Source: SAR92 clade bacterium (GTDB lineage: Bacteria; Pseudomonadota; Gammaproteobacteria; Pseudomonadales; Porticoccaceae). Taken from it: DNA of 63,576 nucleotides. Where the stretch lies: the NCBI GenBank assembly GCA_018607525.1, contig JABBBH010000040.1, positions 1 through 63,576 of the forward strand, in the 5' to 3' direction. The notes beneath the pieces were generated by a model, which was not told the DNA's origin, ran no database searches, and was given only the letters and a program-made list of their open reading frames with translations. Below, piece by piece: positions 28,816 through 38,324 of the stretch (position 1 is the stretch's first letter; each line of letters starts with the position of its first letter). A program made the translations under genes and the position numbers.

Positions 28816-30042
28816 TTAGCTTTTTGAGCTAGTGAACTCTGGGTATGCTTCCATACCACATTCAGCGATATCAACGCCGTTAGCTTCGTCTTCTTCAGAT
28901 ACTCTTAGACCAATCAATGATTTGATAACATACCAAGCGATGAAGCTTGTTACGAATACCCATACAAAGATGGTTGCAGCACCGATTAGCTGACCTGAGA
29001 AAGAAGATCCGTCATTAGTTACTGGAACTAGTAGAAGACCTAGTAGACCAACAACACCGTGCACAGAGATTGCGCCGACAGGATCATCAAGTTTCAACTT
29101 ATCAAGAGCAAGGATACTGAATACAACTAATACGCCACCTAGTGCACCGAAAAGCGTTGCTTGTAGTGCAGATGGAGTAGAAGGCTCAGCAGTAATAGCC
29201 ACTAGACCGGCTAGAGCACCGTTAAGCGCCATAGTAAGATCAGCCTTGCCAAATAGAAGTTTAGCAACGATTAGAGCAGCAATAAGACCACCTGAAGCAG
29301 CAGCATTAGTATTCAAGAATACCATTGCAACAGCATTGGCGCTCTCTACTGAAGCAGTAGCTAGTACAGAACCACCGTTAAAGCCGAACCAACCCATCCA
29401 TAGAATGAATGTACCTAATGTAGCCATTGGTAGGTTTGCACCTGGGATAGCATTAATTTGGCCGTTAGGACCATATTTACCCTTACGAGCGCCAAGTAAA
29501 ATAACACCAGCTAGTGCTGCAGAAGCACCTGCCATGTGAACAATACCAGAACCAGCAAAGTCAGAGAATCCTAGGTCACCTAGAGTGTACATACCGAATA
29601 CAGAAGCACCACCCCAAGTCCAGGAACCTTCCATTGGGTAGATGTAACCGGTCATCACAACGGTGAATAATAGGAAAGACCATAGCTTCATACGCTCAGC
29701 AACTGAACCAGAAACAATAGACATAGCAGTTGCAACAAATACTACCTGGAAGTAGAAGTCAGCAGCAGGCGCATAGGTCCAGTCATCAGCAACACCGTCA
29801 CCAGCGATTCCGCTTAGGAAAGTATCACCGCCGTACATAATTGCGTAACCGCATACTAAATACATAGTACAGGCGATAGCAAAAAGCGCGACGTTTTTAG
29901 TTAAAATTTCAGTGGTGTTCTTAGAACGAACTAAACCAGCTTCAAGCATAGAAAAGCCTGCAGCCATCCACATAACGAGTGCACCGCACACCAAGAAATA
30001 AAAGGTGTCTAGTGCGTATTGTAATTGAAATATCTCAGTCAT
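28816..30042 (-). CDS. amtB: Ammonium transporter (Amt family)
   Basis: Inner-membrane ammonium channel, 408 residues, eleven membrane helices expected. The twin-histidine pair is H169 (GSGIVHMAGASAAL) and H328 (VGAISVHGVVG). The N-terminus lacks an obvious cleavable signal peptide, unlike E. coli AmtB, and the first helix has the FSMLEAGLVRSKNTTEILTKN-type sequence of another Amt subgroup. GAGGA lies 7 nt before the ATG. It follows glnK after 15 bp; trimeric GlnK normally blocks AmtB when nitrogen is ample. Confidence 0.97.
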   Translation of the reverse strand: MTEIFQLQYALDTFYFLVCGALVMWMAAGFSMLEAGLVRSKNTTEILTKNVALFAIACTMYLVCGYAIMYGGDTFLSGIAGDGVADDWTYAPAADFYFQVVFVATAMSIVSGSVAERMKLWSFLLFTVVMTGYIYPMEGSWTWGGASVFGMYTLGDLGFSDFAGSGIVHMAGASAALAGVILLGARKGKYGPNGQINAIPGANLPMATLGTFILWMGWFGFNGGSVLATASVESANAVAMVFLNTNAAASGGLIAALIVAKLLFGKADLTMALNGALAGLVAITAEPSTPSALQATLFGALGGVLVVFSILALDKLKLDDPVGAISVHGVVGLLGLLLVPVTNDGSSFSGQLIGAATIFVWVFVTSFIAWYVIKSLIGLRVSEEDEANGVDIAECGMEAYPEFTSSKS

Positions 30043-30057
30043 TTTGATTCCTCTAGA

Positions 30058-30468
<411 letters not shown>

Positions 30469-30580
30469 TCAAGTGTCTGTTCAACAACATTGACTTATTT
30501 CAACTAACCAAATTTTCTTTGTTTAAATCTCCCAAGATTTAAAAGCTTGCGTGTAATGTAGTCACAAGTAATTTGATTAA

Positions 30581-30597
30581 TGCATTTAGCGTGCCAA
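30581..30597 (-). promoter_or_regulatory. Sigma54 promoter of glnK-amtB
   Basis: On the minus strand TTGGCACGCTAAATGCA has the -24 GG and -12 GC exactly 10 bp apart and closely matches TGGCACG-N4-TTGCA. The predicted start is near 30570. The 30397-30791 intergenic region holds this promoter and the NtrC-like boxes; no gene is seen in it. Confidence 0.85.
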
Positions 30598-30680
30598 CTT
30601 TTTAATTTGTGGAAATTTCAACAAATAATCGGTATTTTTTAATTTTTCAAAGGCTGATGAAGGCTTAAAATTCTAGTTAC

Positions 30681-30695
30681 GCACCATTTTGGTTC
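30681..30695. promoter_or_regulatory. NtrC-like enhancer site, proximal
   Basis: GCACC-ATTTT-GGTTC matches the NtrC dyad GCACC-N5-GGTGC with one mismatch. Centred about 118 bp upstream of the predicted glnK start. Confidence 0.65.
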
Positions 30696-30712
30696 GCTTT
30701 TATTAAGCGCAA

Positions 30713-30727
30713 GCACCTCTTTGGTTA
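30713..30727. promoter_or_regulatory. NtrC-like enhancer site, distal
   Basis: GCACC-TCTTT-GGTTA has two mismatches to the dyad. It is 32 bp (three helical turns) from the proximal box, the usual tandem NtrC spacing. A lone GGTGC half site occurs at 30751. Confidence 0.5.
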
Positions 30728-30791
30728 GCCCAAAATGACCATGTTATCGCGGTGCAAATTTGCTAAAGTAGCCCTATGAGGACGTTTTATT

Positions 30792-31043
30792 ATGAAATTT
30801 GATGAATTTTACCAACAGCTAACAGATCAGCTTAATCAGGTAACAACTGGCTCCGACGGCATAGGCCAAGAGGCAGCGGTTTACCTTCGTGCTGCCACAA
30901 GCAATCTATTTAAAAAACTAGATATTGTTTCTAAGGAAGAGTTTGAAGCTCAAAAGGCTGTTCTTGCTCGCTCGAGAGAAAAAATTAACCATCTAGAACA
31001 AAAAATGGAACAGCTTAAGCAGCTATTAGACAGCGAAAAATAA
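30792..31043 (+). CDS. ubiK: Ubiquinone biosynthesis accessory factor UbiK (YqiC/BMFP family)
   Basis: An 83-residue protein that helps the Ubi complex make ubiquinone under aerobic conditions. Residues about 1-50 match the BMFP domain, and the C-terminal 35 residues are a coiled coil (REKINHLEQKMEQLKQLL) used for trimerisation. GAGGA lies about 9 nt before the ATG. It stands alone, divergent from glnK, in front of comM as in many gammaproteobacteria. Confidence 0.88.
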   Translation: MKFDEFYQQLTDQLNQVTTGSDGIGQEAAVYLRAATSNLFKKLDIVSKEEFEAQKAVLARSREKINHLEQKMEQLKQLLDSEK

Positions 31044-31162
31044 CAGTCGTCCCTTAAATCGCAGGAACACTTCAGATTATTAGAGCTACAATTGAGTTAA
31101 ACCTTTAATCAATGACCTATCAGATGATAAAGGAACAACTCTCACAGCCCTAAGGACATTGG

Positions 31163-32662
31163 ATGTCGCTATCTATCGTAAGCTCTCGCGCCAAACTCGG
31201 ACTATCATCCCCCCTTGTTTCAGTAGAGGTACATCTCTCTAACGGCCTACCGGCTTTTAATATTGTTGGCCTGCCTGAAACGGCCGTTAAAGAAAGTAAA
31301 GATCGAGTTCGTAGCGCATTAATTAACTCTAAGTTTGAGTTCCCCAACCGCCGCATTACTGTCAATCTGGCTCCGGCAGAGCTACCCAAAGGCGGAAGTC
31401 GTTTTGATCTAGCCATAGCCATAGGTATTCTGGCGGCTTCTGAGCAGATCCCCAAACTGCCACTTGAGAAGTTTGAGTTTATCGGCGAATTAGCACTGTC
31501 GGGTGAACTGCGCGGCATTGAAGCTATTTTACCCTCGGTTATGGCCTGCGCTTCAGCTAATAAACAGCTAATCGTTAGCCAGCAAAATGCCGACGAGGCC
31601 TGCTTGGTAGAGTCAATTACTGTGCTTGCCGCTAAGCACCTACTTGATGTAACGGCTCACCTTCACCAATCAAAGTCTTTAGACCCCTGGGTAGCAAAAA
31701 GCCCTATTCAGCGAACGCCATCGCCTGAGATAAAAGAGGTTATAGGTCAAAAACAGGCCAAGCGCGCCCTAGAAATAGCCGCCTGCGGCGGACATCATAT
31801 GTTGCTTTATGGGCCACCGGGTACAGGAAAATCTATGCTGGCTGCTCGACTGCCGGGCATCTTGCCCAGCATGACCAATAAGGAGGCATTATCAGTAGCC
31901 TGCGTGCACTCCATCGCTCAAAAAAAAACCAATGAAAATTTATTACAGCGACCCTTTCGTTCACCGCATCATAGTGCGTCAGCCACGGCTATTGTGGGTG
32001 GTGGCAGTTCGCCACAACCGGGAGAAATATCACTTGCTCATGAGGGAATTTTGTTTCTTGATGAATTACCAGAGTTTCAACGATCGGTTTTGGAAATGCT
32101 TCGCGAACCACTCGAATCAGGTGAGATTCATATTTCCCGCGCCGCAGCACAGCTTACCTTTCCTGCCAAATTTCAGCTCATAGCCGCCATGAATCCCTGC
32201 CCCTGTGGCTACAAGGGCAGTGAGCGCTGTAACTGCAGTGCGGAAAAAATCGCCCGCTATCAGAGCAAAATATCCGGCCCTATTCTAGATCGTATCGATC
32301 TACATATTGCGGTGAATAATATTGAAAACAAACAGCTATTTCAGGCTAATAAAAATCTTGAAGGAGACTCAAATCAACAAATCATGCAGCGGGTTAATCA
32401 AGCAAGAGCTTTACAGATGACACGACAGGGAATGGTGAATGCTCGCCTCGACAACCAACAATTAAAAAAGGTTTGCCCGTTAAATGGTGAGCAACAAGAC
32501 TTCTTAGATCGCGCTATTAATAGCTATAAATTATCAACTCGAAGCTTTCATAGACTATTAAAAGTTGCACGCAGTATTGCCGATCTTGCTGGCAATGAAA
32601 CCCCTGATATATCCGCCTACCAAGAGGCGCTTTCCTATCGAAACCAATTTACAACGGGATAA
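31163..32662 (+). CDS. comM: ComM/YifB-family AAA+ helicase
   Basis: A hexameric AAA+ helicase that drives branch migration when single-stranded DNA is integrated in natural transformation. The 499 residues have an N-terminal Lon-like domain (about 20-165, with LAPAELPKGGSRFDL), Walker A GPPGTGKS (217-224), Walker B LFLDELPEF (about 297-305) and a cysteine-rich insert NPCPCGYKGSERCNC. AGGA lies 7 nt before the ATG. Together with the type IV pilus genes near 55 kb this is compatible with DNA uptake, but ComM is also widespread in non-competent species. Confidence 0.95.
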   Translation: MSLSIVSSRAKLGLSSPLVSVEVHLSNGLPAFNIVGLPETAVKESKDRVRSALINSKFEFPNRRITVNLAPAELPKGGSRFDLAIAIGILAASEQIPKLPLEKFEFIGELALSGELRGIEAILPSVMACASANKQLIVSQQNADEACLVESITVLAAKHLLDVTAHLHQSKSLDPWVAKSPIQRTPSPEIKEVIGQKQAKRALEIAACGGHHMLLYGPPGTGKSMLAARLPGILPSMTNKEALSVACVHSIAQKKTNENLLQRPFRSPHHSASATAIVGGGSSPQPGEISLAHEGILFLDELPEFQRSVLEMLREPLESGEIHISRAAAQLTFPAKFQLIAAMNPCPCGYKGSERCNCSAEKIARYQSKISGPILDRIDLHIAVNNIENKQLFQANKNLEGDSNQQIMQRVNQARALQMTRQGMVNARLDNQQLKKVCPLNGEQQDFLDRAINSYKLSTRSFHRLLKVARSIADLAGNETPDISAYQEALSYRNQFTTG

Positions 32663-32749
32663 TTACCCAATGACTGAGAGTTGTTGATGAATAAATCATT
32701 AAAATTATGGATAATCAAAATCTGATTTAACAATTATCGAGCGCAACCC

Positions 32750-33076
32750 ATGCCAAACAAAGATTCACGGCTTGTTTATTCCACTGAAACCGGACGTATC
32801 AATCAGCCAAGCGAATCCAAGCCAGCGGCAATTACTGATGGTATCATCCGAATTAGTCGCGAGACTAAGGGACGCAAGGGTAAGGGCGTCACTCTGATTT
32901 CCGGTTTTGATTTGGCGCCCAATGATCTTAAAGCCCTCGCTAAAAAATTAAAGAAAAGCTGTTCAACTGGTGGCACAGTCAAAGATGGCATCATTGAAAT
33001 TCAGGGTGACCACCGAGATAGTCTTAAAAGTCAGCTTGAGAAACTGGGTCATAGTGTAAAACTGGCAGGTGGTTAA
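32750..33076 (+). CDS. yciH: SUI1-domain translation factor YciH
   Basis: A 108-residue homologue of eIF1 that may proofread initiation. The SUI1 core spans about residues 30-105: RISRETKGRKGKGVTLISGF, then LAKKLKKSCSTGGTVKDG and IEIQGDH, all family hallmarks. The ribosome binding site is weak. The 3' end carries the AGGTGG that serves the next gene. Confidence 0.9.
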   Translation: MPNKDSRLVYSTETGRINQPSESKPAAITDGIIRISRETKGRKGKGVTLISGFDLAPNDLKALAKKLKKSCSTGGTVKDGIIEIQGDHRDSLKSQLEKLGHSVKLAGG

Positions 33077-33080
33077 TCCC

Positions 33081-34961
33081 ATGAAATCTCAACAGCCCTT
33101 TGGTACTTGGCCCTCTGTTATTAGCTCTAAAATAGTCGCCAGTGCCGCACCAAAAATTAGCTGTATCCAATCCTACAAAGACCAATTATTTTGGGTTGAG
33201 AGCCGCCCCCAAGAATCGGGGCGCAATGTTATTGTTTGGCAAGATAAAGACGGCATAACCCAAGATTTATTGCCTACGCCTTATAGTCACGCCAGTCGCG
33301 TGCATGAATATGGTGGCATGGCGTATACGCTATCAGAAAATACTATTTATTTTGTCAACGCATCAGATCAGCGTATTTATCAAATAGCTATTGGCAGTGA
33401 TCAGGCAAAACCAATAACTGAACAAGGCCCGCGTTTTGCCGACCTTGCTATGGATAACACCAATAACCGATTAATTGCCGTCTGCGAACAACATAATGAT
33501 AATGGCGAACCAGAAAATTATCTGGCGGCAATATCTTTAGACAAAGCTAATCAAGAGCCGCAACGCTTAGCCTCAGGGGCGGACTTTTATGCTTACCCGC
33601 GAATTAGTCCCAATGGCCAAAAATTGTGCTGGATAGAATGGAATCACCCCAATATGCCATGGGATTGCACCCAGTTGTACTGTGCTGATAATCAAATCAC
33701 ATTATCTAATCAAAATATGGTGGCGGGCGCTGATAATAACGAGTCTATATTTCAACCTCAGTGGTCACCAGATAACCAGCTTTATTATGTTTCCGACCGG
33801 AACAACTGGTGGAATATTTACTCTGCCGAGAATGGTATTGTGCTGGATATGCCAGCGGAATTTGCTACGCCCCTGTGGCAGTTTGGTATGTCTACCTATG
33901 ATTTTATTGACGCTAACACTATTGGCTGCCTCTGGACTCAAGAGGGTATTTGGCACTGTGGTATTTTGCATATTGCAACGGGCAGTTTAGAAGCAATGGA
34001 CACCGACTTTAGCACCATGCAAGCAGCCTGCTGTCATCAAGGCGAACTGACCATGATAGCCGGTGCATCGAACCGGGCTAACCAAATTGTAATGGTTCAC
34101 CCAAATACTACTCTAACAACAGTTCATGCGCCTGATTGCTTAACTATAAAATCAGGCAATCTGTCTTCACCGAAATCAATCATCTATACCACTGCCAATA
34201 ACCAAAAGGTACAGGCCTTTTTCTATGCGCCAGCCCACAGCCAATATCAGGGCATGGAAAATGAATTACCACCGGTGATCGTTATCTGTCATGGCGGCCC
34301 TACCGGAGCCACTGACTGCAGTTTAAATCTAAAAATTCAGTATTGGACTAATCGTGGTTTCGCGGTAGTGGATATCAATTACCGCGGCAGTACAGGATTT
34401 GGACGGGATTATCGCAATGCATTAAATGATGCCTGGGGCGTGGCTGATGTTGAGGATACTCAATACGCTATCAACTATTTGGCTGCCCAGCAAAAAATCG
34501 ATGCTGAACGCAGTATTATCCGCGGCAGTAGTGCCGGTGGTTATACGGTATTAGCCGCTCTTACCTTTACCGATACTTTTAAGGCAGGCGCGAGTTTGTA
34601 TGGTATTGGCAATCTTGAAACCCTTGCCAGTGATACCCATAAATTTGAGTCGCGGTATTTGGACAAACTGGTGGGCCCCTACCCTGAACAACAGCAGATT
34701 TATCAAGAGCGTTCCCCTATCAACCACATAGACCAACTGAATTGTCCGGTGATTTTCCTTCAAGGATTAGAAGATAAGGTGGTTCCACCTAATCAAGCGG
34801 AAATGATGGTTAGTAGCCTTGAGAAAAAGGGCATCCCCGTAGTTTATGTTAAATTTCCCGACGAAGGACATGGATTTAGAAAATCAGAGAATATTATTCG
34901 CGCTATGGAAGCGGAACTGACGTTTTATTCTGATGTTTTTAACCTGAATCACGGAAAATAA
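33081..34961 (+). CDS. S9 family prolyl oligopeptidase-like peptidase
   Basis: A serine peptidase of about 626 residues without a signal peptide, so probably cytoplasmic. The N-terminal two thirds form a beta propeller of WD/TolB-like repeats. The C-terminal alpha/beta hydrolase has GSSAGG (Ser about 484), LEDKVVPP (Asp about 565) and DEGHGF (His about 597). HGGPTGATDCS forms the oxyanion region. I chose the ATG at 33081, with AGGTGG 8 nt upstream, over a GTG that overlaps yciH. It belongs to the dipeptidyl/acylaminoacyl-peptidase group; exact specificity cannot be read from sequence. Confidence 0.92.
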   Translation: MKSQQPFGTWPSVISSKIVASAAPKISCIQSYKDQLFWVESRPQESGRNVIVWQDKDGITQDLLPTPYSHASRVHEYGGMAYTLSENTIYFVNASDQRIYQIAIGSDQAKPITEQGPRFADLAMDNTNNRLIAVCEQHNDNGEPENYLAAISLDKANQEPQRLASGADFYAYPRISPNGQKLCWIEWNHPNMPWDCTQLYCADNQITLSNQNMVAGADNNESIFQPQWSPDNQLYYVSDRNNWWNIYSAENGIVLDMPAEFATPLWQFGMSTYDFIDANTIGCLWTQEGIWHCGILHIATGSLEAMDTDFSTMQAACCHQGELTMIAGASNRANQIVMVHPNTTLTTVHAPDCLTIKSGNLSSPKSIIYTTANNQKVQAFFYAPAHSQYQGMENELPPVIVICHGGPTGATDCSLNLKIQYWTNRGFAVVDINYRGSTGFGRDYRNALNDAWGVADVEDTQYAINYLAAQQKIDAERSIIRGSSAGGYTVLAALTFTDTFKAGASLYGIGNLETLASDTHKFESRYLDKLVGPYPEQQQIYQERSPINHIDQLNCPVIFLQGLEDKVVPPNQAEMMVSSLEKKGIPVVYVKFPDEGHGFRKSENIIRAMEAELTFYSDVFNLNHGK

Positions 34962-34964
34962 GCC

Positions 34965-35468
34965 ATGTCTCGCTATAGACCACCCGCCCCTAAAAGTTCG
35001 CCCTACATTACTGCTGATGGTGCCGCTCAATTGCGCGCTGAAGTTCGTCAACTGTGGAAAGTGGAGCGCCCTCAGGTGACTCAAGTGGTGCATGAAGCCG
35101 CTAAAAATGGTGATCGCTCGGAAAATGGCGACTATATTTATGGTAAGCGTCGTTTGCGAGAAATTGATCGCCGCGTTCGCTACCTCAGCAAACGCCTTGA
35201 AGAAGCGACTATTGTTGAGGATAAACCAAGAGATACTTCTAAGGTGTTTTTTGCTGCTTGGGTTACATTGGGGGACGCTGACGACCCCTCTGCACCGCTT
35301 CAGCGTCTTCGCCTTGTGGGCTCTGATGAAATTGATAGTGAAAAAAATTGGATTAGTATTGATTCACCCATGGCTAGAGCTTTAATTGGAAAATCCAAAG
35401 ATGATGAAGTCGAAGTAAAAACACCCGAGGGTGAACGCTATTTCGTAATTAACACCATCGACTATTAG
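34965..35468 (+). CDS. greB: Transcription elongation factor GreB
   Basis: Rescues backtracked RNA polymerase by stimulating transcript cleavage. The N-terminal coiled coil (about residues 12-80) has the tip segment [20 protein letters not shown] with the acidic catalytic residues; the C-terminal FKBP-like domain spans about 85-167. The basic N-terminus and [14 protein letters not shown] favour GreB over GreA. It starts 3 nt after the peptidase gene, and its stop overlaps the convergent pdxH stop by 4 bp. Confidence 0.94.
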   Translation: MSRYRPPAPKSSPYITADGAAQLRAEVRQLWKVERPQVTQVVHEAAKNGDRSENGDYIYGKRRLREIDRRVRYLSKRLEEATIVEDKPRDTSKVFFAAWVTLGDADDPSAPLQRLRLVGSDEIDSEKNWISIDSPMARALIGKSKDDEVEVKTPEGERYFVINTIDY

Positions 35469-36100
35469 GGCGACAATCGATTTATCGCCCAGCCACTTTT
35501 GTCACGCTCAAAACTAAATCGATCATGCAGACGATTTTCACCGCCCTGCCAAAACTCTATCTCATCGGGTACTACAAGATAGCCACCCCAAAAATCAGGT
35601 AGTGGTATTTCGCCTGTAGAAAATTTTTCTTTGATGTCACTAAATTGCTGTTCTAAAACCTGCCTAGAACTTATCACAGTGCTTTGCTTTGATGCCCAAG
35701 CGCCAAGCTGACTTTCAATAGGACGGCTCAAAAAATACTTTAAAACCTCAGCTCGTGGCAAAGGCTCAGCTCGGCCGCCAACAATCACCTGACGATCCAG
35801 CTGCAACCAGGGAAAATGGAGGCTGACACGAGTGTTTTGTTTGATATCCATTGCCTTGCGACTTTCTAAGTTGGTATAAAAAACAAATCCGCGATTATCA
35901 AATTGCTTGAGCAAGACCATACGTTGCGAGGGCTGACTATGGCTATCCACTGTAGCTACGCTCATTGCCGTGGGATCCTGAATTTTGGCTTCAAGTGCTT
36001 GGTTCATCCACAAATCAAACTGCTTATAGGGATTATCAAGTAACGAGGCTCTATTCAAACTGCCGTAATCATATTCGCGACGATTATCTTCAAGGCTCAT
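35465..36100 (-). CDS. pdxH: Pyridoxamine 5'-phosphate oxidase
   Basis: FMN enzyme that makes pyridoxal 5'-phosphate. About 211 residues. [18 protein letters not shown] and [19 protein letters not shown] are the FMN-binding part, [20 protein letters not shown] and [15 protein letters not shown] the C-terminal signature. The ATG at 36100 has GGAG at 5 nt; an in-frame upstream ATG is less likely. Confidence 0.95.
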   Translation of the reverse strand: MSLEDNRREYDYGSLNRASLLDNPYKQFDLWMNQALEAKIQDPTAMSVATVDSHSQPSQRMVLLKQFDNRGFVFYTNLESRKAMDIKQNTRVSLHFPWLQLDRQVIVGGRAEPLPRAEVLKYFLSRPIESQLGAWASKQSTVISSRQVLEQQFSDIKEKFSTGEIPLPDFWGGYLVVPDEIEFWQGGENRLHDRFSFERDKSGWAINRLSP

Positions 36101-36412
36101 GGCCACTCCATAGGTATCTGTATACAATTTTATTGGGTTCTAATTTACCACAGTTATTGACCACTGAGCGGCTGTTAAAGGGTAATTTTATTTATCTACG
36201 CAGAAATTTATCTTTTAGCCCGATTACTTTAGCTTTGTGACCTAAGGGGCGCAAATTAACCAAGTTGCTGCAAATGGCGGCTAAAACACCCCAAAAATGG
36301 GTCTATTTTTGGTTAAATCCCAATAATAACAAGGATTAAACTATAAAAATGTTCACTACAGGCGTATACTCCGCGACCTCTCGCTCTTGAGACCATAACC
36401 AAAGGTAATTTC
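36101..36412 (+). other. Intergenic region upstream of the DeaD-like gene
   Basis: A 312-bp region without a gene. TATACT at 36365-36370 followed by a GC-rich discriminator (CCGCGACC) is a plausible -10 element, but no good -35 was found. An inverted repeat CCAAAAAT / ATTTTTGG (36291-36312, 6-nt loop) lies upstream. The AAGG ribosome binding site is 7 to 8 nt before the ATG. Confidence 0.5.
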
Positions 36413-38323
36413 ATGTCTTCTAACGAATTTCAAACACTGGGAATTAGTGCACCGGTGCTTAAAGCTGTCCAAAATTTAGGTTACGAACAGCCCTCACCTA
36501 TTCAAGCACAAAGCATCCCTATTCTTCTCGGTGGAAAAAACCTTTTAGGTACGGCTCAAACCGGTACCGGTAAAACAGCAGCCTTTGCACTGCCTTTACT
36601 GAGCAATATTGATCCACAGCAAAAAACACCGCAAATTTTGGTACTAACGCCTACCAGAGAGCTCGCCATTCAGGTGGCTGAAGCATTCCAAAGCTATGCT
36701 AAGCATATTAAGGGCTTCAATGTATTGCCCATCTATGGTGGCGCGGACATTGGCGGCCAATTACGCGGACTAAAGCGTGGCGCTCAGGTTGTTGTTGGAA
36801 CACCAGGACGTATGCTCGACCACCTTAAGCGTAAAAGTCTGAACCTAAGCCAAGTGAAATCACTGGTGCTTGATGAAGCTGACGAAATGTTGCGTATGGG
36901 CTTTATTGATGATGTAGAAATGATTCTTTCGAAAACGCCTGCTGAAAGTCAGCGTGCCCTGTTTTCAGCCACTATGCCTGCCGCAATTAAGCGTGTTGCC
37001 GATAAATATCTGGGTGATGCTCAGCAGGTTCGTATTCAGAGTAAAACGCAAACTGTAGAACGTATCAAACAACAATATATTACCGTGAAAGCACACCAAA
37101 AAATGGATGCTTTGACTCGCGTGCTTGAAGTTGAACAATTCGATGGCATGATTATTTTTGTGCGTACCAAATCTTCAACTGTCGATATTGCCGATCGCCT
37201 TCAGGCGAGAGGCTTTTCCTCAGCGCCGCTAAATGGTGATTTAAGCCAAGCTATTAGAGAGCGCACCATTAGTAAACTCAAACGCGGTCAAGTTGATGTG
37301 GTTGTGGCTACTGATGTAGCAGCGCGCGGACTTGATGTCGAGCGTATTAGTCATGTTATCAACTTTGATATTCCCTATGACAATGAGTCTTATGTTCATC
37401 GTATCGGGAGAACCGGGCGTGCGGGTAGAGAAGGTAATGCAATTTTATTTATTACTCCAAAAGAAACTCGCCTTTTGCGTTCTATTGAAAAAACTACCAA
37501 AAGTACGATTGCACCCTTAACTATGCCGTCTAATGCGCAGGTCAGTGATCAACGTATACAGCAGTTCACCGAGCAACTTTCTAAGACGCTAGAAACGCCG
37601 CGTTTAGATAAATTCCGTGAAATGATTGTAAAGTATGTTGAAGAAAATGATTTAGACATGGCCGATGTGGCTGCTGCTTTGACCTATGAAAATCAAAAAG
37701 AGCGCCCGCTATTCCCTAAACTCGATAATATTGTTGCACCTCGCCAAGAAAGTTCTGGTAAAAATAGAGATAGGGATAGAAACCGAGATAGAGATAGAGA
37801 CGGCAAAAATAGAGATAGAAAAGGCAAGGATAATTTTTCTAAAGATAGCAATTCTAGAAACCCTAGAGCCAAATCTGAACGCATTGTTCGAGATGAAGAG
37901 GGCAATGTAGTTCCTATGATGACCTATCGTCTTGAGGTAGGTAAAAATGACAGTGTTGAGCCGTCTAATATTGTCGGCGCAATTGCTAACGAAGCTGATA
38001 TTAGTAGTCAATTCATTGGACAAATTATCCTACATGACGAATACAGTACGGTCGATCTTCCGGGTGGTATGCCTGATGATGTTTTCAAAACCCTTAAAAA
38101 GGCTCGCGTTCGATCAAAAGCACTGAATATCAGTATTGATAAAGGTGGTGATAATACTGCACCTTCTAACCGTTCTCCAAGACCGAAAAAAGGCCCTAAA
38201 AAGGTAAGGTCAGGTGATGGTGATGGTGATAGTGCGCCAAAACGTAAAAGTGTTAAGTCCGACGGCACTGCACCACTAAAAAAGAAGAAAAAGACCTACA
38301 CCAAAAAAGACAAGAAGAAGTAA
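36413..38323 (+). CDS. deaD: DEAD-box RNA helicase, DeaD/CsdA type
   Basis: ATP-dependent RNA helicase for ribosome assembly and mRNA turnover, important in cold. Of 636 residues, the core (1-370) has the Q motif PSPIQ, AQTGTGKT (48-55), PTRELA, DEAD (154-157), SAT (185-187) and HRIGRTGRAGR. An Arg/Asp-rich low-complexity linker follows at about 447-490. A DbpA-like RNA-binding domain (about 495-570, GAIANEADISSQFIGQIILH) follows, ending in a Lys-rich tail (KKKKKTYTKKDKKK). The order is that of DeaD rather than RhlE or SrmB. One bp separates its stop from that of convergent dinG. Confidence 0.93.
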   Translation: MSSNEFQTLGISAPVLKAVQNLGYEQPSPIQAQSIPILLGGKNLLGTAQTGTGKTAAFALPLLSNIDPQQKTPQILVLTPTRELAIQVAEAFQSYAKHIKGFNVLPIYGGADIGGQLRGLKRGAQVVVGTPGRMLDHLKRKSLNLSQVKSLVLDEADEMLRMGFIDDVEMILSKTPAESQRALFSATMPAAIKRVADKYLGDAQQVRIQSKTQTVERIKQQYITVKAHQKMDALTRVLEVEQFDGMIIFVRTKSSTVDIADRLQARGFSSAPLNGDLSQAIRERTISKLKRGQVDVVVATDVAARGLDVERISHVINFDIPYDNESYVHRIGRTGRAGREGNAILFITPKETRLLRSIEKTTKSTIAPLTMPSNAQVSDQRIQQFTEQLSKTLETPRLDKFREMIVKYVEENDLDMADVAAALTYENQKERPLFPKLDNIVAPRQESSGKNRDRDRNRDRDRDGKNRDRKGKDNFSKDSNSRNPRAKSERIVRDEEGNVVPMMTYRLEVGKNDSVEPSNIVGAIANEADISSQFIGQIILHDEYSTVDLPGGMPDDVFKTLKKARVRSKALNISIDKGGDNTAPSNRSPRPKKGPKKVRSGDGDGDSAPKRKSVKSDGTAPLKKKKKTYTKKDKKK

Positions 38324-38324
38324 T

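Noticed and set aside
36291-36312. CCAAAAAT/ATTTTTGG inverted repeat as a terminator
   Set aside because: Stem is AT-rich, there is no T tract and no upstream gene needing it on the plus strand; possible protein site only.
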